Of a stretch of DNA of 64,000 nt, positions 1-11,565 are shown piece after piece. The stretch comes from Piliocolobus tephrosceles (Eukaryota > Chordata > Mammalia > Primates > Cercopithecidae). A model generated the notes under the pieces. That model searched no databases and was not told the DNA's origin. It saw only the letters and a list, made by a program, of their open reading frames with translations. The position numbers and the translations under genes are program-made. The stretch covers positions 104,024,744 through 104,088,743 of the forward strand of contig NC_045441.1 of assembly GCF_002776525.5 (NCBI RefSeq), written 5' to 3'. How positions within the stretch are numbered: the stretch's first letter is position 1; each line of letters begins with the position of its first letter.

Positions 1-143
1 ATTCACTATCACAAGAATAGCACAGGAAAGACCAGCCCCCATGATTCAATTACCTTATCCTAGGTCCCTCCCACAACACATGGGAATTCTGGGAGATACA
101 ATTCAAGTTGAGATTTGGGTGGGGACACAGCCACGCCATATCA
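1..143 (-). mobile_element. MaLR LTR, THE1-like, cut by the window edge
   Basis: This is the 5' half of a mammalian apparent LTR retrotransposon LTR, read on the minus strand. It ends in the reverse complement of the conserved start TGATATGG..., here 'GCCATATCA' at 135-143, preceded by the 'GGGTGGGGACACAG' block. The wording around 30-110 fits THE1 better than MST. The rest lies outside the window, so a solo LTR cannot be told from part of a provirus-like copy. No coding part is visible. Confidence 0.85.
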
Positions 144-196
144 ATATGTGTATGTGTATATATATATGTACATACATATATACATAAAATGTGCAA
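144..196. repeat. AT/GT-rich simple repeat
   Basis: Alternating TA, TG and CATA units directly follow the LTR. The tract is short, impure and probably polymorphic. Confidence 0.7.
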
Positions 197-434
197 ACCT
201 ATATTTCCTAGGTTTGTTCACGGAAAAGATCTAGAAGCAAAGACACCTCGGTAGCAAACAGCAACCTTAGAACTCAGTAGCAAAGGGCAACCTTAAAATC
301 CACTAAAAGAAACCAGAAGTCTTTGGTAGCACCAGGGTTGGGGCAAGAAAAGTACAAGATAAGCTCGAAACACACCTTTCCACACGAAGAACTGAAAACA
401 TAGCATCGCTTTTGTGGTAATAATACCCAAAATA

Positions 435-1000
435 ACAACTTATTCGTGAGGAAACATCAGATAAATCCAAGTAGAGAAACAAAACATAGCTGTACTCTTC
501 AAAAATGTCAAAATCATTAAAGATAAGGCAAGATTAATGAAGATTCCAGATTGAAGGAGAGCAAAGAACCAGGGCAGCTAAATACAAGGCTTAGATTCTT
601 GACATATAAAGAACATCATTGGGACAGTTGGTGAATTATGAATTGAATCTGTGTAATAGATGGTAACATTGTATCGATACTAGTTTCTTATTTTGTTGTT
701 CATACTGAGATTATGTAGGGAAATGTCCTTATTTTTAGAAAACAGTCACTGAAGTACTAAGGGAGTACTGGGGCATCATGTCTCCAATGTACTCTCAAGC
801 CAAAAAAACTTCAAAATAATAATAATGTGTAATGGTAAGAGGAGAGGGAGGACAAACAGAGAGAGAGAGAGAATATGATAAAGCAGCTATACAAATCTTA
901 ATACTGAAAATTTGAGTGAAAATCACATCAGTTCTTTGTACTATTCTTGCTATTCTTGCTATGTTTCTATGAGCTTGAAACCATTGTCAGATGATTAAAA
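435..1000 (+). mobile_element. Old L1 3' UTR (L1M group)
   Basis: The stretch follows the familiar 3' untranslated region of old mammalian L1s: 'TGTACTCTTCAAAAATGTCAA' near 490, 'CATTGGGACAGTTGG' near 615, a GA-rich run at 860-873 and 'TTCTTTGTACTATTCTTGC' near 931. It is diverged and carries no ORF2 sequence. The exact subfamily (L1MC, MD or ME) was not determined. Confidence 0.7.
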
Positions 1001-1339
1001 ACAAAGACATGTTTGGCCCTAAATGCCCATATAACTATTAAAAGAAACCTTACCTCTCTTTGAAGAGCCACAATCTGCTCTGAATTTTGAAAAATAAAAA
1101 AGTGTGCTTGTGCTAGAGGCCAATACAGCCTATATAATTCTAAGGGCACTAAACAAATAAAATAAGGATGTTAAAAGGTGTTTTGAACATGTCTAAAATC
1201 TGTAAAATGTTAATTTTTACAGAATACTTGGCTTAGAAAGGTGATTTATATTGGGAAATTATAAATATTATAAGGATAAAATTGCAAAATTTCCCTGATA
1301 GTCACAAAATAAGACCTATATAGACAACAACATGCATCA
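1001..1339. other. Single-copy AT-rich DNA
   Basis: I see no gene or recognisable repeat. A 60-codon minus-strand frame at 967-1149 has no recognisable features and overlaps the old L1 end. Confidence 0.5.
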
Positions 1340-1690
1340 CCCAGTTCCCCCTTCAAAGAAGCACTCACTCATGGCTCATATATGGGCAGTGCAGTCAGTA
1401 GACTTCAACATCGCCACAGCTGCAGAGAACCGCCCTCCCTTGGGGTATTCAACATCCTCTGACAGGGCAGGGGTGACTTGAGACAACTCTGAAGGCCACA
1501 CTGTCTGAGGGCCAGACTGGCTTGTCTAGGGTTCTGTCAGGTCTGCCTCACAGTTTGGCTTCCTCCCCTGCTCAATCCCATATCTTCCTTCTTCCTTTCC
1601 CTAGAGATGATCCCTAAAATACATCTCACACCCCAAACTCCATCTCATTGTCTGCTTCTAGGGAACCCAACCTGCCACAGGCCCTCTTTT
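1340..1690 (+). mobile_element. Possible old LTR-like remnant
   Basis: This GC-richer block ends in text reminiscent of old retroviral-type LTR 3' ends ('GTCTGCTTCTAGGGAACCCA' near 1650). I could not place it in a family, and the boundaries are approximate. It may instead be single-copy DNA. Confidence 0.3.
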
Positions 1691-3869
1691 GTGACTTGAC
1701 AAAACACAGCTTGATATAGACACATTCTATAATTTTGTCTTGTGAGTAGGTAACTTTATTTCCAACTCACAGACAGGTATAAATTTTTTTCAGGTAAATT
1801 CTGTCTCTAAATCTCATTCATTTACTTCTCATGCTGTGTAACAGAAAAACTGTACTTTCCCCTTTTCATGTTAGCCAAATATAAAGATAATCATTGTTTA
1901 AACAACAAATTTCCCTTTTATGGTCCATTAGCTCCTGCTGTTTGTTCCTATAGTGAAATAGTAGTACAACAAAACTATTTCCATGGCAATAGGTAATAAT
2001 CTAGCAAATGTGAATTTCTGACTTAGCAACAGAACAAAGCAAGAAGAGATTATGGAACTGCAGAGGGGCTAAATTTCAATTTCTGTGAATTTTTAGTATC
2101 ACATTTTAAAACAAAAAAAGCACAAACAAATGCAGACACACATTAACATGTAACTATGAAGAATAAAATTCTAATTATAGGATAAATTTAAGATACCTCA
2201 GTAATCAGCCTGTAATATCACTCCTTACTTTACTACTAAAATATATTCAACTAACATAAAAAATCTTACCTTATAAATTTCAGAATTCTTACACTTATTT
2301 GAAAGCCTATTATCTACTATAATGGCAGTCCCAGTTACTAATATATCCTGTTATTTTCATTTTTAGTAATAATTACAAACATGGCTTATTGCTAATATGT
2401 AAATGAAAGATTTTCAAAGGACTAAAGAATCTCTAGAAAGCAGAGGAACAGAGGAACTGGAAAGACTGTGAGCATCAGGAGCAGATCTCTTGCTGATACT
2501 CCATTAGCCGAGGCTCTCCACTCCCTTGTGGAACATGCAGCACCCTGTACAGGCCACTCTCTACTCTGTCCCTGCTCTTCTTCCCACCCCTGAGCTTCAC
2601 ACTCACCAAGAGGGGTTGTTTTGTTCCCACACTTAATACCATTTTTTTCTTGTTATAGTAATTATATGGTTTAACTAAATTACTCACAACCTGATGAAAT
2701 ATGAGTGCAGAAAGGATTATTGTATCCAAGAAAAGTAAGTACAATGCTTTACAAAGATTTGATAAAGATGAATCACTAAAACTATGAACAAATTAGGTAT
2801 GGGCAACGCTAGATTGTGTGATAGTTACAGAAAAAATAATTCAAATCTCGGATTCTACACTCAGATTGCTTTGTAAGTGTCTTAAATTTCTGCATTTTTA
2901 AATAACCCAACGCAAAAACCATAGGTAATGCACTGCCTGCGTTTTATACAGAATGACTATCCAAAGATGCAAATTTTTTTAAATAAAAAGCTTCAGCCTT
3001 ATACAACCACAAAAATGGCAAAAAGACAAACAACAATGACAACAATTATGATAAGAGTATGAGTTCAAGGAAACCTGAATAGAGTTCCTTAATATATGGC
3101 AACACAACCATACCTCTCTTTCAATTGCCTCCACTCTCCAGGTGGGATTCCTGCCCTCTGTTCTAAAGGATGACATTGAGCACTGCCCCCTTGTTCTTGA
3201 CCTCAGATATGCACTTCTTCAATCTCAGGTTAATTCTTCTCAGTTGGCAAAGGAGGTTCAGAAAGTGTTCTTTCCCTCCCTGCCTCAATGTCCTCTCCTA
3301 GCTTTGCATATACAAATTCTTCATTACCAGCTTGATTGCATTTATCTCCAGCATACAGCAACGTGCAAACTATATTTTCTCTTTGGCTATTAGCTACCCA
3401 AGGAGGGCCTCAGACAAGAACATACTTTTAGCCCCAAAGTCACATGGGCAATCACATTTCCAATTTTTTAAGTACCCTTCCAATTGATATACTGTCTAAC
3501 CGGGAAAAAGATTAACTGGACCAGTCAAGTCTCTTTTTCCTATTCTAGCCACATATTAACGATCAATGTCTCCACCCACTGGAAATGTACAGAAGCTACA
3601 ATCAAAACAATTTCTGGCCCAGGATCAAGAATTTATAGATTTAGATTCTAAAGCATCTGATGTGACTTTTTTATTTTATTGCCTTAACTTTCTTATCTAC
3701 AACTGAACACACTTTCCATCAACCTATTACTTCTTTACCTCCCTCCAGTTTTCCTGGCCTTTAACTCAATGCCTCTCCTAAGTATGCTTCAGCTGTGTTT
3801 ACCGACACCACCCCTGACATCAAGTGAGAAGTGTTTTTCCTTCTGACACCAACCAATTCTGACACAAAC
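1691..3869. other. Single-copy DNA, no gene seen
   Basis: AT-rich sequence without a recognised interspersed repeat. Short frames, such as 89 codons on minus at 2475-2744 and 83 codons on plus at 3142-3393, show no recognisable domain, no composition bias and no flanking gene structure. I treat them as chance. Confidence 0.5.
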
Positions 3870-4590
3870 TGAAAGTCCCATAATTCAATTAATTCTGATA
3901 ATACAACTGGGAGTTAGCATCAGACTCTTTAGGGCTCAGTCCCACAAAACAAGGTTCCTAGGTTACACACACTTCTGTCCAACTTGGCTATAAAGTCTGA
4001 AGTGGAAGGGTCTTCCCCTCACTTCAGGTTCAGCAATTTGCTAGAGTGGTTCATAAAACTCCAAAAAACACTTTGCTTACCATTACTAGTGCATTATAAG
4101 TAATACAAATGAAGAGCCAGATGAGGAGGTAAATCTGGTGAGGTCTGGAAGGGTCCAGAGCACGGGAGCTTTTGTCCCCACGGAGCTGGGGGGCACCACC
4201 CACCTGGCATGTGGATGTGTTTGCCAACTATAAAAGTCTCAGAAACCAGGCATTTAGGGGTTTTTGTGGAGGCTGCATTAATAAGTATTATTCATTAAAT
4301 CACTGGCCATCAGTGATTAGCTCAATCTCCAGCCCCTTTCCCCTCCCCAAAGGTTTTCACATGAGATTAGAAGTCCCAAGCTGCTTGTCAAGGCTTGGTC
4401 CCAAGATTAGAAGTCCCAAGCTGCAAGTCAAGGCTTGGTCTGTTGGGCAACCAGCCTGCAACCTGAAGCTTTTTAAGGGCCCACCAAGAATAACCTCACT
4501 AGAACAAAAGATGCTCTCGTCACCCTAATGACTCAGACAATTCCAAGGATTTTTGAAGCTCTCTGCTGGGAGCTGAAAACAAAAAAAGAA
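3870..4590 (-). mobile_element. Old LTR-like element, same family as 43255-43590
   Basis: Read on minus, this block resembles a widespread old LTR-type repeat. The segment near 4040, reversed, matches the 'CCACTCCAGCAAATTAATTG'-type text found on plus near 43270. The piece at 3898-3955 reversed matches the 'ACTAAGTCCTAAACCTGTG' region near 43400. The two copies therefore belong to one family in opposite directions. I do not know the family name. A 118-codon plus frame at 4172-4528 lies inside it and is not a gene. Confidence 0.55.
4364..4443. repeat. 40-bp tandem duplication
   Basis: Two adjacent 40-bp units, 4364-4403 and 4404-4443, both start 'AGATTAGAAGTCCCAAGCTG'. They differ at only a few positions near the middle and end. 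The duplication lies within the old LTR-like element. Confidence 0.9.
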
Positions 4591-6056
4591 GTATCTTTCT
4601 ACACTACTGTAATGCTATAATCTGTTTTCCACTTTTCCACAGATCTTATAAGTGAATAGCCAGTTACTTGTTCCCCAGCTCTGCAACAGCTCTCCTCCCA
4701 TTATCTTTTGTAAAAAACTTGTCCCATTTCCCTTTCCCTTCCTTCCTCCTTCCTCAAGTTTTGCACTAAACAATAAGCAGAATTTAGAACATAACATATT
4801 TTCAATTAAACTTACTCTATTGTCTGCTGTGCTCAGGGAATATCTGCGGTCTGTAAACTCTGCATGCTAGGAAGAGCTATTTAATCTTGCTCCTGACATT
4901 TTACGTAGGAGGGAATGGTTTACAGGCTCAGTGTCTCTAGAAAGAACACTCCCCAAGGAACAATGTATTTATTTCTCAATGTTCATTTTCTGTTTTACTC
5001 TTAAAATCTTCCCTACCACCATCCCTCACTCCCAAGAGTACAACTTTGAAATCTAATGTATAAAACTGGCAGAAATTAAAGTTGATCCTATACTTACATT
5101 AAAGGTGACTCCTACTTGAAGATATGCAGACCTCTCCAAATCCTTCTTTTGATTCTCTGCTCACATAAGTGGGTTTTATATATGTGTGTTTTTTTCCACA
5201 AAGGAAAGGCCCAAAGATAGCCAAGAGATCAGGATTGGAACAGGTTTTTTTTAACATCATGTTCTCACATTTTCAAAACTTCCACCTTTATTAATGATAA
5301 ACTTTTTAAAACTGATTTCAAAATAGGAAATAGTTATTCATCTGTCTGCTAGTCTCACTTTCACCAATCAACATATTTCATTGATGAGGATATAATTTTT
5401 AAAATATTTTATCATATCTGGAATCAAGACATATCTTACAGTCAATAAATAGTATCATAGTTTAATTGACAATATTTTTCATAAAGTACATGAAGAAATA
5501 CTTTATCATAAATACATACGACAAGATAAAATAAATGACACAAAGATGAATTAGATTTGATAAATATATCAAGTTCCTCTCTCAACAGTTTCTGGCTTAC
5601 CTCAGATATAACCTATGTAAAGCATTTAGCATTAAATATAGTATAATCGATTTTCATTGCTGCCATCATTGATGACATCATCATCATATCTAAACAAGTA
5701 ACAAAAGTCTCAGAAACAAATATGAATCAAATTAGGGTTCTGATGTGTTCTCCTTATTCTACTTCTTTTCTGAGTGCCATTTTTGTTTGTTTGTTTTCTG
5801 TCCTAATTTTCTAAATTTTTCATTTGTCCCCATATTAGAAAACAGTAAACACTCTGATGGGGTTATATAAGGTTGTGCTAAATGACTTAGCTCTGAGTGT
5901 TCAAGCCGAAATAAGTTAGGATCTTTTCATCTCAAAGAATTTTAAATATCCGTCCCTATCACTAGCTACCAAATCAAAAACCTAGGAATCTCATCGGATA
6001 ATAGACTATAAGACAATTCCATGGTTACACATTTTAGAAGATGACTCTAACTGATC
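4591..6056. other. Single-copy DNA, no gene seen
   Basis: AT-rich DNA with poly-T and pyrimidine stretches. Small frames at 4615-4797 and 4652-4870 have no recognisable features. No RNA gene or repeat family was identified. Confidence 0.5.
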
Positions 6057-6489
6057 TTTTTTTTTTTTTTTTTGGTACTTATATTTTGTATATTTGTAAA
6101 ATAGTAGTTACATGAAGCAAACAATATCAGTGCAAGGCCCTTTCTCTTTTCAGGCTACTCGACATGCAGAAATGGTGGCCACTGATCAGGTCCTTGATTG
6201 GTGTCCTCAAAGTGGCAAGTCCTTCTGAAGTATTTGAACACACTGTTATATGGTCACTGTGGAGCCATGCATTATATGTGCAGTTGCTCTCCGTCTGATG
6301 AGTATCCTTTGACTTCATGAGTTAATGTCTTGTACCATTCATGTGAACAAGAGAGTGGCCAAACACATAGTACAGCAGGAGGCAGAGGGCAGCTGTGATG
6401 AAACCGGCCAGCAGTAGTTAGGATGGTGAAAACGCTGAGAAGCCAAAGGAGGCAAGGGTGGTCAGACAGAGCAGGTGAGGCCAATTGCC
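6057..6489 (-). pseudogene. Candidate processed pseudogene of an unidentified small membrane protein
   Basis: On minus the block reads like the 3' part of an mRNA: a partial coding stretch, a stop, about 250 bases of untranslated sequence, then an A tail (seen here as the T run at 6057-6073). Two overlapping frames, 6484 down to about 6405 and then about 6405 down to about 6331, join through a one-base shift near 6404-6408. The first contains 'DHPCLLWLLSVFTILTTAG' and the second a hydrophobic 'FITAALCLLLYYVF' that could span a membrane. T runs on both sides (6057-6073, 6499-6512), each preceded by a CTGA..ATC-like word, could be a target-site duplication. I do not recognise the parent gene. 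An unrelated repeat or a chance frame remains possible. Confidence 0.45.
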
Positions 6490-6512
6490 TGAATCATCTT
6501 TTTTTTTTTTTT

Positions 6513-7128
6513 CCAGCATAAGTACCAAGTTATATTTTCTATTTTTTCTTCCACATGACTCTTCTACCCTCTGCCATTTTTTTCTTTCTCCATAAACGGA
6601 AACCTAAAATGTATTTCTACCACAATTAGAAAGCAATCAATAAAAATTTTTAGTCCAGTTTTGTTCGTGTCTCCACACATTACTACATGAACTCAGTTTT
6701 ACTTTATACTGTATTATAGTCATTTGAGCAAAATTTATTTCTTGTAAATGAATGTGCTAGTATAAGAAATATCTACATTTTAATGAAAATCATAGCATAG
6801 GTACAAAATTTCTAAAAGTGAGAAAATGAAGCAAACACAATACAGCTTTTTGGTACTTTTATATATGTAATCTTTCTTTATTCTGCTATTGATAGTTTTT
6901 GCCTTTCTCCCATTTAAATAAGTTAATTGAAAGCATAGTACAATTTTGTCTCTATTGTATTAAAAATACATAACTAACTATCTGTAGTAATATTATTCTG
7001 CAACATTCTCAAGAAAAATTATTGGGCATTAATTCCATCTGGACTCTCCACTAAATAAGCATTATTAAACAAATTTTCTTAAACTATAAAATTCATATTA
7101 CTGAATTTGTATATATCCAGAGTGTCTG
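6513..7128. other. Single-copy DNA, no gene seen
   Basis: Very AT-rich with no recognised repeat. It ends at the target-site duplication of the following L1. Confidence 0.5.
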
Positions 7129-7137
7129 AAGAATAGA

Positions 7138-7959
7138 GAACGAACACATGAGAAAAAGCTCATCATCACTGGTCATGAGAGAAATGCAAATCAAAACTAC
7201 AATGAGATACCATCTCACACCAGTTAGAATGGCGATTATTAAAAAGTCAGGAAACAACAATGCTGCTGAGGCTGTGGAGAAATAGGAATGCTTTCACAAT
7301 GTTGGTGGGACTGTAAATTAGTTCAACCATTGTGGAACACAGTGTGGCAATTTCTCAAGGATCTGGAACTAGAAATACCATTTGACTCAGCAGTCCCATC
7401 ACTAGGTATATACCCAAAGGATTATAAATCATTTTACTATAAAAACACATGGACACATGTTTATAACGACCCATGGACACAAATGTTTACTGCAGCACTA
7501 TTCACCACAGCAAAGACTTGGAACCAACCCAAATGCCCATCAATGATAAACTGGATAAAGAGAATGTGGCACATATACACCATGGAGTACTATACAGCCA
7601 TAAAAAAGAATGAGTTCATGTCTTTTGCAGGGACATGGATGAAGCTGGAAGCCATCACTCTCAGCAAACTAACATAGGAACAGAAAACCAAACACCACAT
7701 GTCCTCACTTATAAGTGGAAGTTGAACAATGGGAACACATGGACACAGGGAAGGGAACATCACACACCAGGGCGGATGGTGGAGGGTAGGGGGCAAGGTG
7801 AGAGATAGCATTAGGACAAATACCTAATGCATGCAGGGCTTAAAACCTAGATGACGGGTTGACGGGTGCAGCAAACCACCATGGCACATGTATACCTATG
7901 TAACAAACCTGCATGTTCTGCATATGTATCTCAGAACTTAAAGTAAAATAAAAATTAAA
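7138..7959 (+). mobile_element. 5'-truncated L1 3' end (L1PA/L1PB age)
   Basis: This holds the last part of ORF2 and the 3' UTR of a primate L1. An open frame of 129 codons at 7288-7677 is the ORF2 C-terminus, with the 'KRMWHIYTMEYY' text typical of it. The 3' UTR follows, including 'CACATGTATACCTATGTAAC' near 7886, and ends in an A-rich tail. A 9-bp target duplication AAGAATAGA flanks it (7129-7137 and 7960-7968). It cannot code for a working protein. Confidence 0.92.
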
Positions 7960-8086
7960 AAGAATAGATAAATACAGTTGGCAAATTACTGTATATATAC
8001 AACACTATTATAACAATATACAATGCCAGTCTGTAGTTTATAACTGTTTCTCATAAAAGAAATGAAGCTTTAGAAAACATTTTTCA

Positions 8087-8401
8087 CTGGATGCAGTGGC
8101 TCACGCCTGTAATCCCACCACTTTGGGAGGCTGAGGTGGGTGGATCACGAGGTCAGGAGATCAAGACCATCCTGGCTAACACGGTGAAACCCTGTCTCTA
8201 CTAAAAATACAAAAACAAAATTAGCCGGGCATGGTGGCAGGTGCCTATAGTCCCAGCTACTCAGGAGGCTGAGGCAGGAGAATGGTGTGAACCCAGGAGG
8301 CAGAGCTTGCAGTGAGCCGAGATCGTGCCACTGTACTCCAGCCTGAGAAACAGAGCAAGATTCCATCTAAAAAAAAAAAAAAAAAAAAAAAAAGAAAAGA
8401 C
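8087..8401 (+). mobile_element. AluY-like element, full length
   Basis: A complete dimeric Alu with AluY-type wording ('GGATCACGAGGTCAGGAGATC'), a mid A-rich linker and an A tail at about 8370-8393. An 11-bp perfect target duplication AACATTTTTCA flanks it (8076-8086 and 8402-8412). Confidence 0.95.
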
Positions 8402-8412
8402 AACATTTTTCA

Positions 8413-9465
8413 TTATAAGAAAATAAAATCACTTATAAGACATATTTCCAATATTTATATTCTCTGTAGTCCTCTAGTCCCTTACTTATTCATATGCACT
8501 GTATTTTTCAAATACTAGAATTATAGTATACATCATTTCATTACTTGCTTTTTCGTTTGACAATATTACAGGAGCATTTTCAATATTCATAGTTTTCAAA
8601 AACATGATTTTTGAATGGCTGTACGAATATTCCATCGTTTGTAAATATTGTAGTTTATTTAGCTAACCCACCACTATTGGCCAGTTACTACCATAATAAT
8701 GCAGTAGTGAACATCCCTTTATCTTTGCTCTAGTCTCTGATTTATGTCTTGGAAAAAAATTCTAAAAGTTGAAAGTACCAAGTAAAGACATGTAAATATT
8801 TTCAAGCCTTTTGATGCCTACCACCAAACTGTTCTTTCTCCAATATCCATAAGAGTACAGGTTTAAAGAAACTTCATCAATATTGTGTTGCTGGTATGAT
8901 GGGTGAAAAAATAAGTCTCATTTAATTTCATGCCATTTCATTTACAAGTAAGATTAATCACTTTAACAAATTCATTTTTCATTTTCTTTTTTGAACTACT
9001 TGTTCATTACCTTTGCCTATTATCCTTTGAATGTATTTGTTTTTTATTACTATTTTCTGGCTGTTTTTTATACAGGAGTGACATGTTTGATGTTGCAAAT
9101 ATTTTTCTAGGCTCTCATTCACTTTATCATTTCACTTTTTTTGACATATAAGAGATTTTCATTTTACATAATAAAATTTGTAAGCTTTTCCTTCATTATA
9201 TGTCCCCTTGGTTTTATATTGAGGAAGGCCTTTCTCAGCCTACTATGAAATAATTCATTTATACTTTCTTCTAAGTATTTTATGACTTTACATTTAATAT
9301 TGTTTCTATTTTTAACCCATCTGAAATGCATTTTGTATACAGAATTGGAGAGAGCTAATCACGTTTTCCTCAGACAAAAGCATTTTAACACATCAAGTTT
9401 AAACCATAAACACTTTTCAGATTAATTTTTTTCCATAAGTCTTTGAGGTAGAGGTGGAATTGGTT
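8413..9465. other. Single-copy DNA, possibly with worn L1
   Basis: AT-rich sequence. A few phrases resemble worn antisense L1 3' UTR or ORF2 text (for example 8870-9400), but not well enough to call. No gene was seen. Confidence 0.4.
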
Positions 9466-10671
9466 ACATGAGCAAAAGAAAACTACCGACTGATATTCGT
9501 GATGAACACAGATGCTAAAATCCTTAACAAAATACTAGCTAACCTAATCCAACAACATATCAAAAAGATAGTCCACCATGATCAAGTGGGTTTCAACCAG
9601 GGATGCAGGAGTGGTTTAACATACACAAGTCAATAGATGTGATACACCACATAAACAGCATTAGAAACAAAAAACCACATGATCATCTCAATAGATACAG
9701 AAGCATTCGACAAAATCCAGCATCTGTTTATGATTAAAACTTCCAGCAAAATCGGCATACAAGGGACATACCTCAATGTAATAAAAGCCATTTATGACAA
9801 ACCTACAGCCAACATAATACTGAATGGGGAAAAGTTGAAAGCATTCCTTCTGAGAACTGGAATAAGACAAGGATACCCACTCCCACCACTCCTCTTCAGG
9901 ATAGTACTGGAAGTCCTAGACAGAGCAAATAGACAAGAGACAGAAATGAAGGGCACCCAAATTGGTACAGAGGAAGTCAAACTGTCACTGTTTGCGATGA
10001 TATGATCATTACCTTGAAAACCCTAAAGACTCCTCCAGAAAGCTCCTAGAACTGATAAAATAATTCAGCAAAGTTTCCAGATGCAAGATTAATGTACACA
10101 AATCAGTAGCTCTTCTATACACCAACAGTGACCAAGCAGAGAATCAAATAAAGAACTCAACCCCTTTTACAATAGCTGCAAAAAAATAAAATAAAATACT
10201 TAGAAATACAGCTAAACAAAGAGTTAAAAGACCTCTACAAGGGAAACTCCAAAATGCTGCTGAAAGAAACCACAGATGATACAAACAAACAGAAACACAT
10301 TCCAAGATCATGGATGGGTAGAATCAATATTGTGAAAATGACATACTGCCAAAAGCAATCTACAAATTCAAAGCAATCCCCACCAAAATACCACCACCAT
10401 TCTTCACAGAATTAGAAAAAGCCATTCTAAAATTCATATGGAACCAAAAAAGAGCCCACATAGCCAAAGCAAGACTAAGTAAAAAGAACAAATATGGAGG
10501 CATCACACTACCTGATTTCAAACTATACTATAAGGTCATAATCACCAAAACAGCATAGTACTGATTTAAAAATAGGCACATAAGACCAATGGAACAGAAT
10601 AGAGAACCCAGAAATAAACTCAAATACCTATAGCCAACTGATCTTCGACAAAGCAAAGAGATTTTTTTTTT
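9466..10671 (+). mobile_element. Internal L1 ORF2 fragment, no 3' end
   Basis: About 1.2 kb of ORF2 from the start of the reverse-transcriptase domain towards the C-terminal region. The RT text 'SIDTEAFDKIQHLFMIKT' is visible from 9688. The catalytic FADD site near 9991-10001 is broken by a base loss that shifts the frame, so the 108-codon frame stops at 10005. The 3' part and UTR are absent: the L1 stops where the next Alu's T run begins, and non-L1 DNA follows that Alu. Confidence 0.88.
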
Positions 10672-10951
10672 TTTTTTTTTTTTTGACAAATATCTCTTTC
10701 TGTTGCCCAGGCTGGAGTGCAATGGCATGATCTCGGCTCACTGCAACCCCCAGATTCAAGTGTGCCTCAGCCACCTGAATAGCTGGGATTACAGGCATGC
10801 ACCACCATGCCTGGCTAATTTTTTTATTTTTATTAGAGGCAGGGTTTCACCATATTGCCCAGGCTGGTCTCCAACTCCTGGTCTCAAGTTATCCATCGGT
10901 CTCAGCCTCCCAAAGTGCTGGGATTACACGCATGAGCCACTGTACCCAGCC
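10672..10951 (-). mobile_element. Alu (AluS/J-like), minus strand
   Basis: The T run at 10672-10684 (the reversed A tail) is followed by a complete dimer ending in the reversed Alu start at 10951. Frames of 83 and 78 codons across it are the usual antisense-Alu frames. I find no clear target duplication. Confidence 0.92.
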
Positions 10952-11379
10952 TAAATGTATTATTAATGTATTATTATTAATGTATCCTTTCATACTAACA
11001 ATACCTAAGTTATTTTTGTTTAACATGTACTAGCATTTCCTACCTTTTAAACATGTAGTAGCTTATCCTATCGTTTAAACATGTACTAGCATATCCTATC
11101 TTTAGGCTCCTTTAATACAGAATCAAGGTTCTCCTTCATTCCTTGCTTTCCATGCTACCAGCACTATAAAATAAGAGAATCAACAAAACATCCCACATTA
11201 TAAAGAGTAGTTTGATGTTTTGGTTCTATGTAGAAAACACCAATTACATCTATAATGTATTAATTTAAAAAGTGGACTCAACTCCTCTAACTATTGAAAA
11301 AGATTTGCCCCAGAAGTCTTTTCTGAGTCCTTAGCCCCACTCTCCATCTGAATGTGATACCTCTCCTGTGTTGTTTTCC
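10952..11379. other. Single-copy DNA with short tandem repeats
   Basis: It starts with TATTAT/TAATG-type repeats (10955-10985) and contains the 28-bp minisatellite listed separately. No gene was seen. Confidence 0.5.
11022..11105. repeat. 28-bp tandem repeat, three copies
   Basis: Units start at 11022, 11050 and 11078. Each begins 'AACATGTA' and runs through 'TAGC..ATCCTATC' or a close variant, with few substitutions between copies. Confidence 0.9.
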
Positions 11380-11565
11380 AAGACCTCTGAACATACCTGA
11401 ACATAGCCCTTATCACCTTATATTTCTGACTTACCGGTCAGTCCCCCAACTAAACCAAAAGAATTTCAGAAGAACTATGTCTCAGATATTTTATCATTAT
11501 CACCTAGCTCATAGTAAGCAGTTTGTAAATATTCATTAAATAAATGAATGAGTACAAGACTACAA
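11380..11565 (+). mobile_element. L2 3' end fragment
   Basis: Diverged L2 3' text: 'CTTATCACCTTATATTT', then 'CTCATAGTAAGCAG..TAAATATTCATTAAATAAATGAATG'. Approximate ends. Confidence 0.65.

Noticed and set aside
2475..2744. 89-codon minus-strand frame in single-copy DNA
   Set aside because: No known domain, no partner exons and AT-rich codon use; expected by chance at this length.
4172..4528. 118-codon plus-strand frame
   Set aside because: Lies in an old LTR-like repeat and spans its 40-bp tandem duplication; no domain recognised.
7288..7677. 129-codon frame considered as a gene
   Set aside because: It is the C-terminal end of L1 ORF2 in a 5'-truncated copy with its own target duplication.
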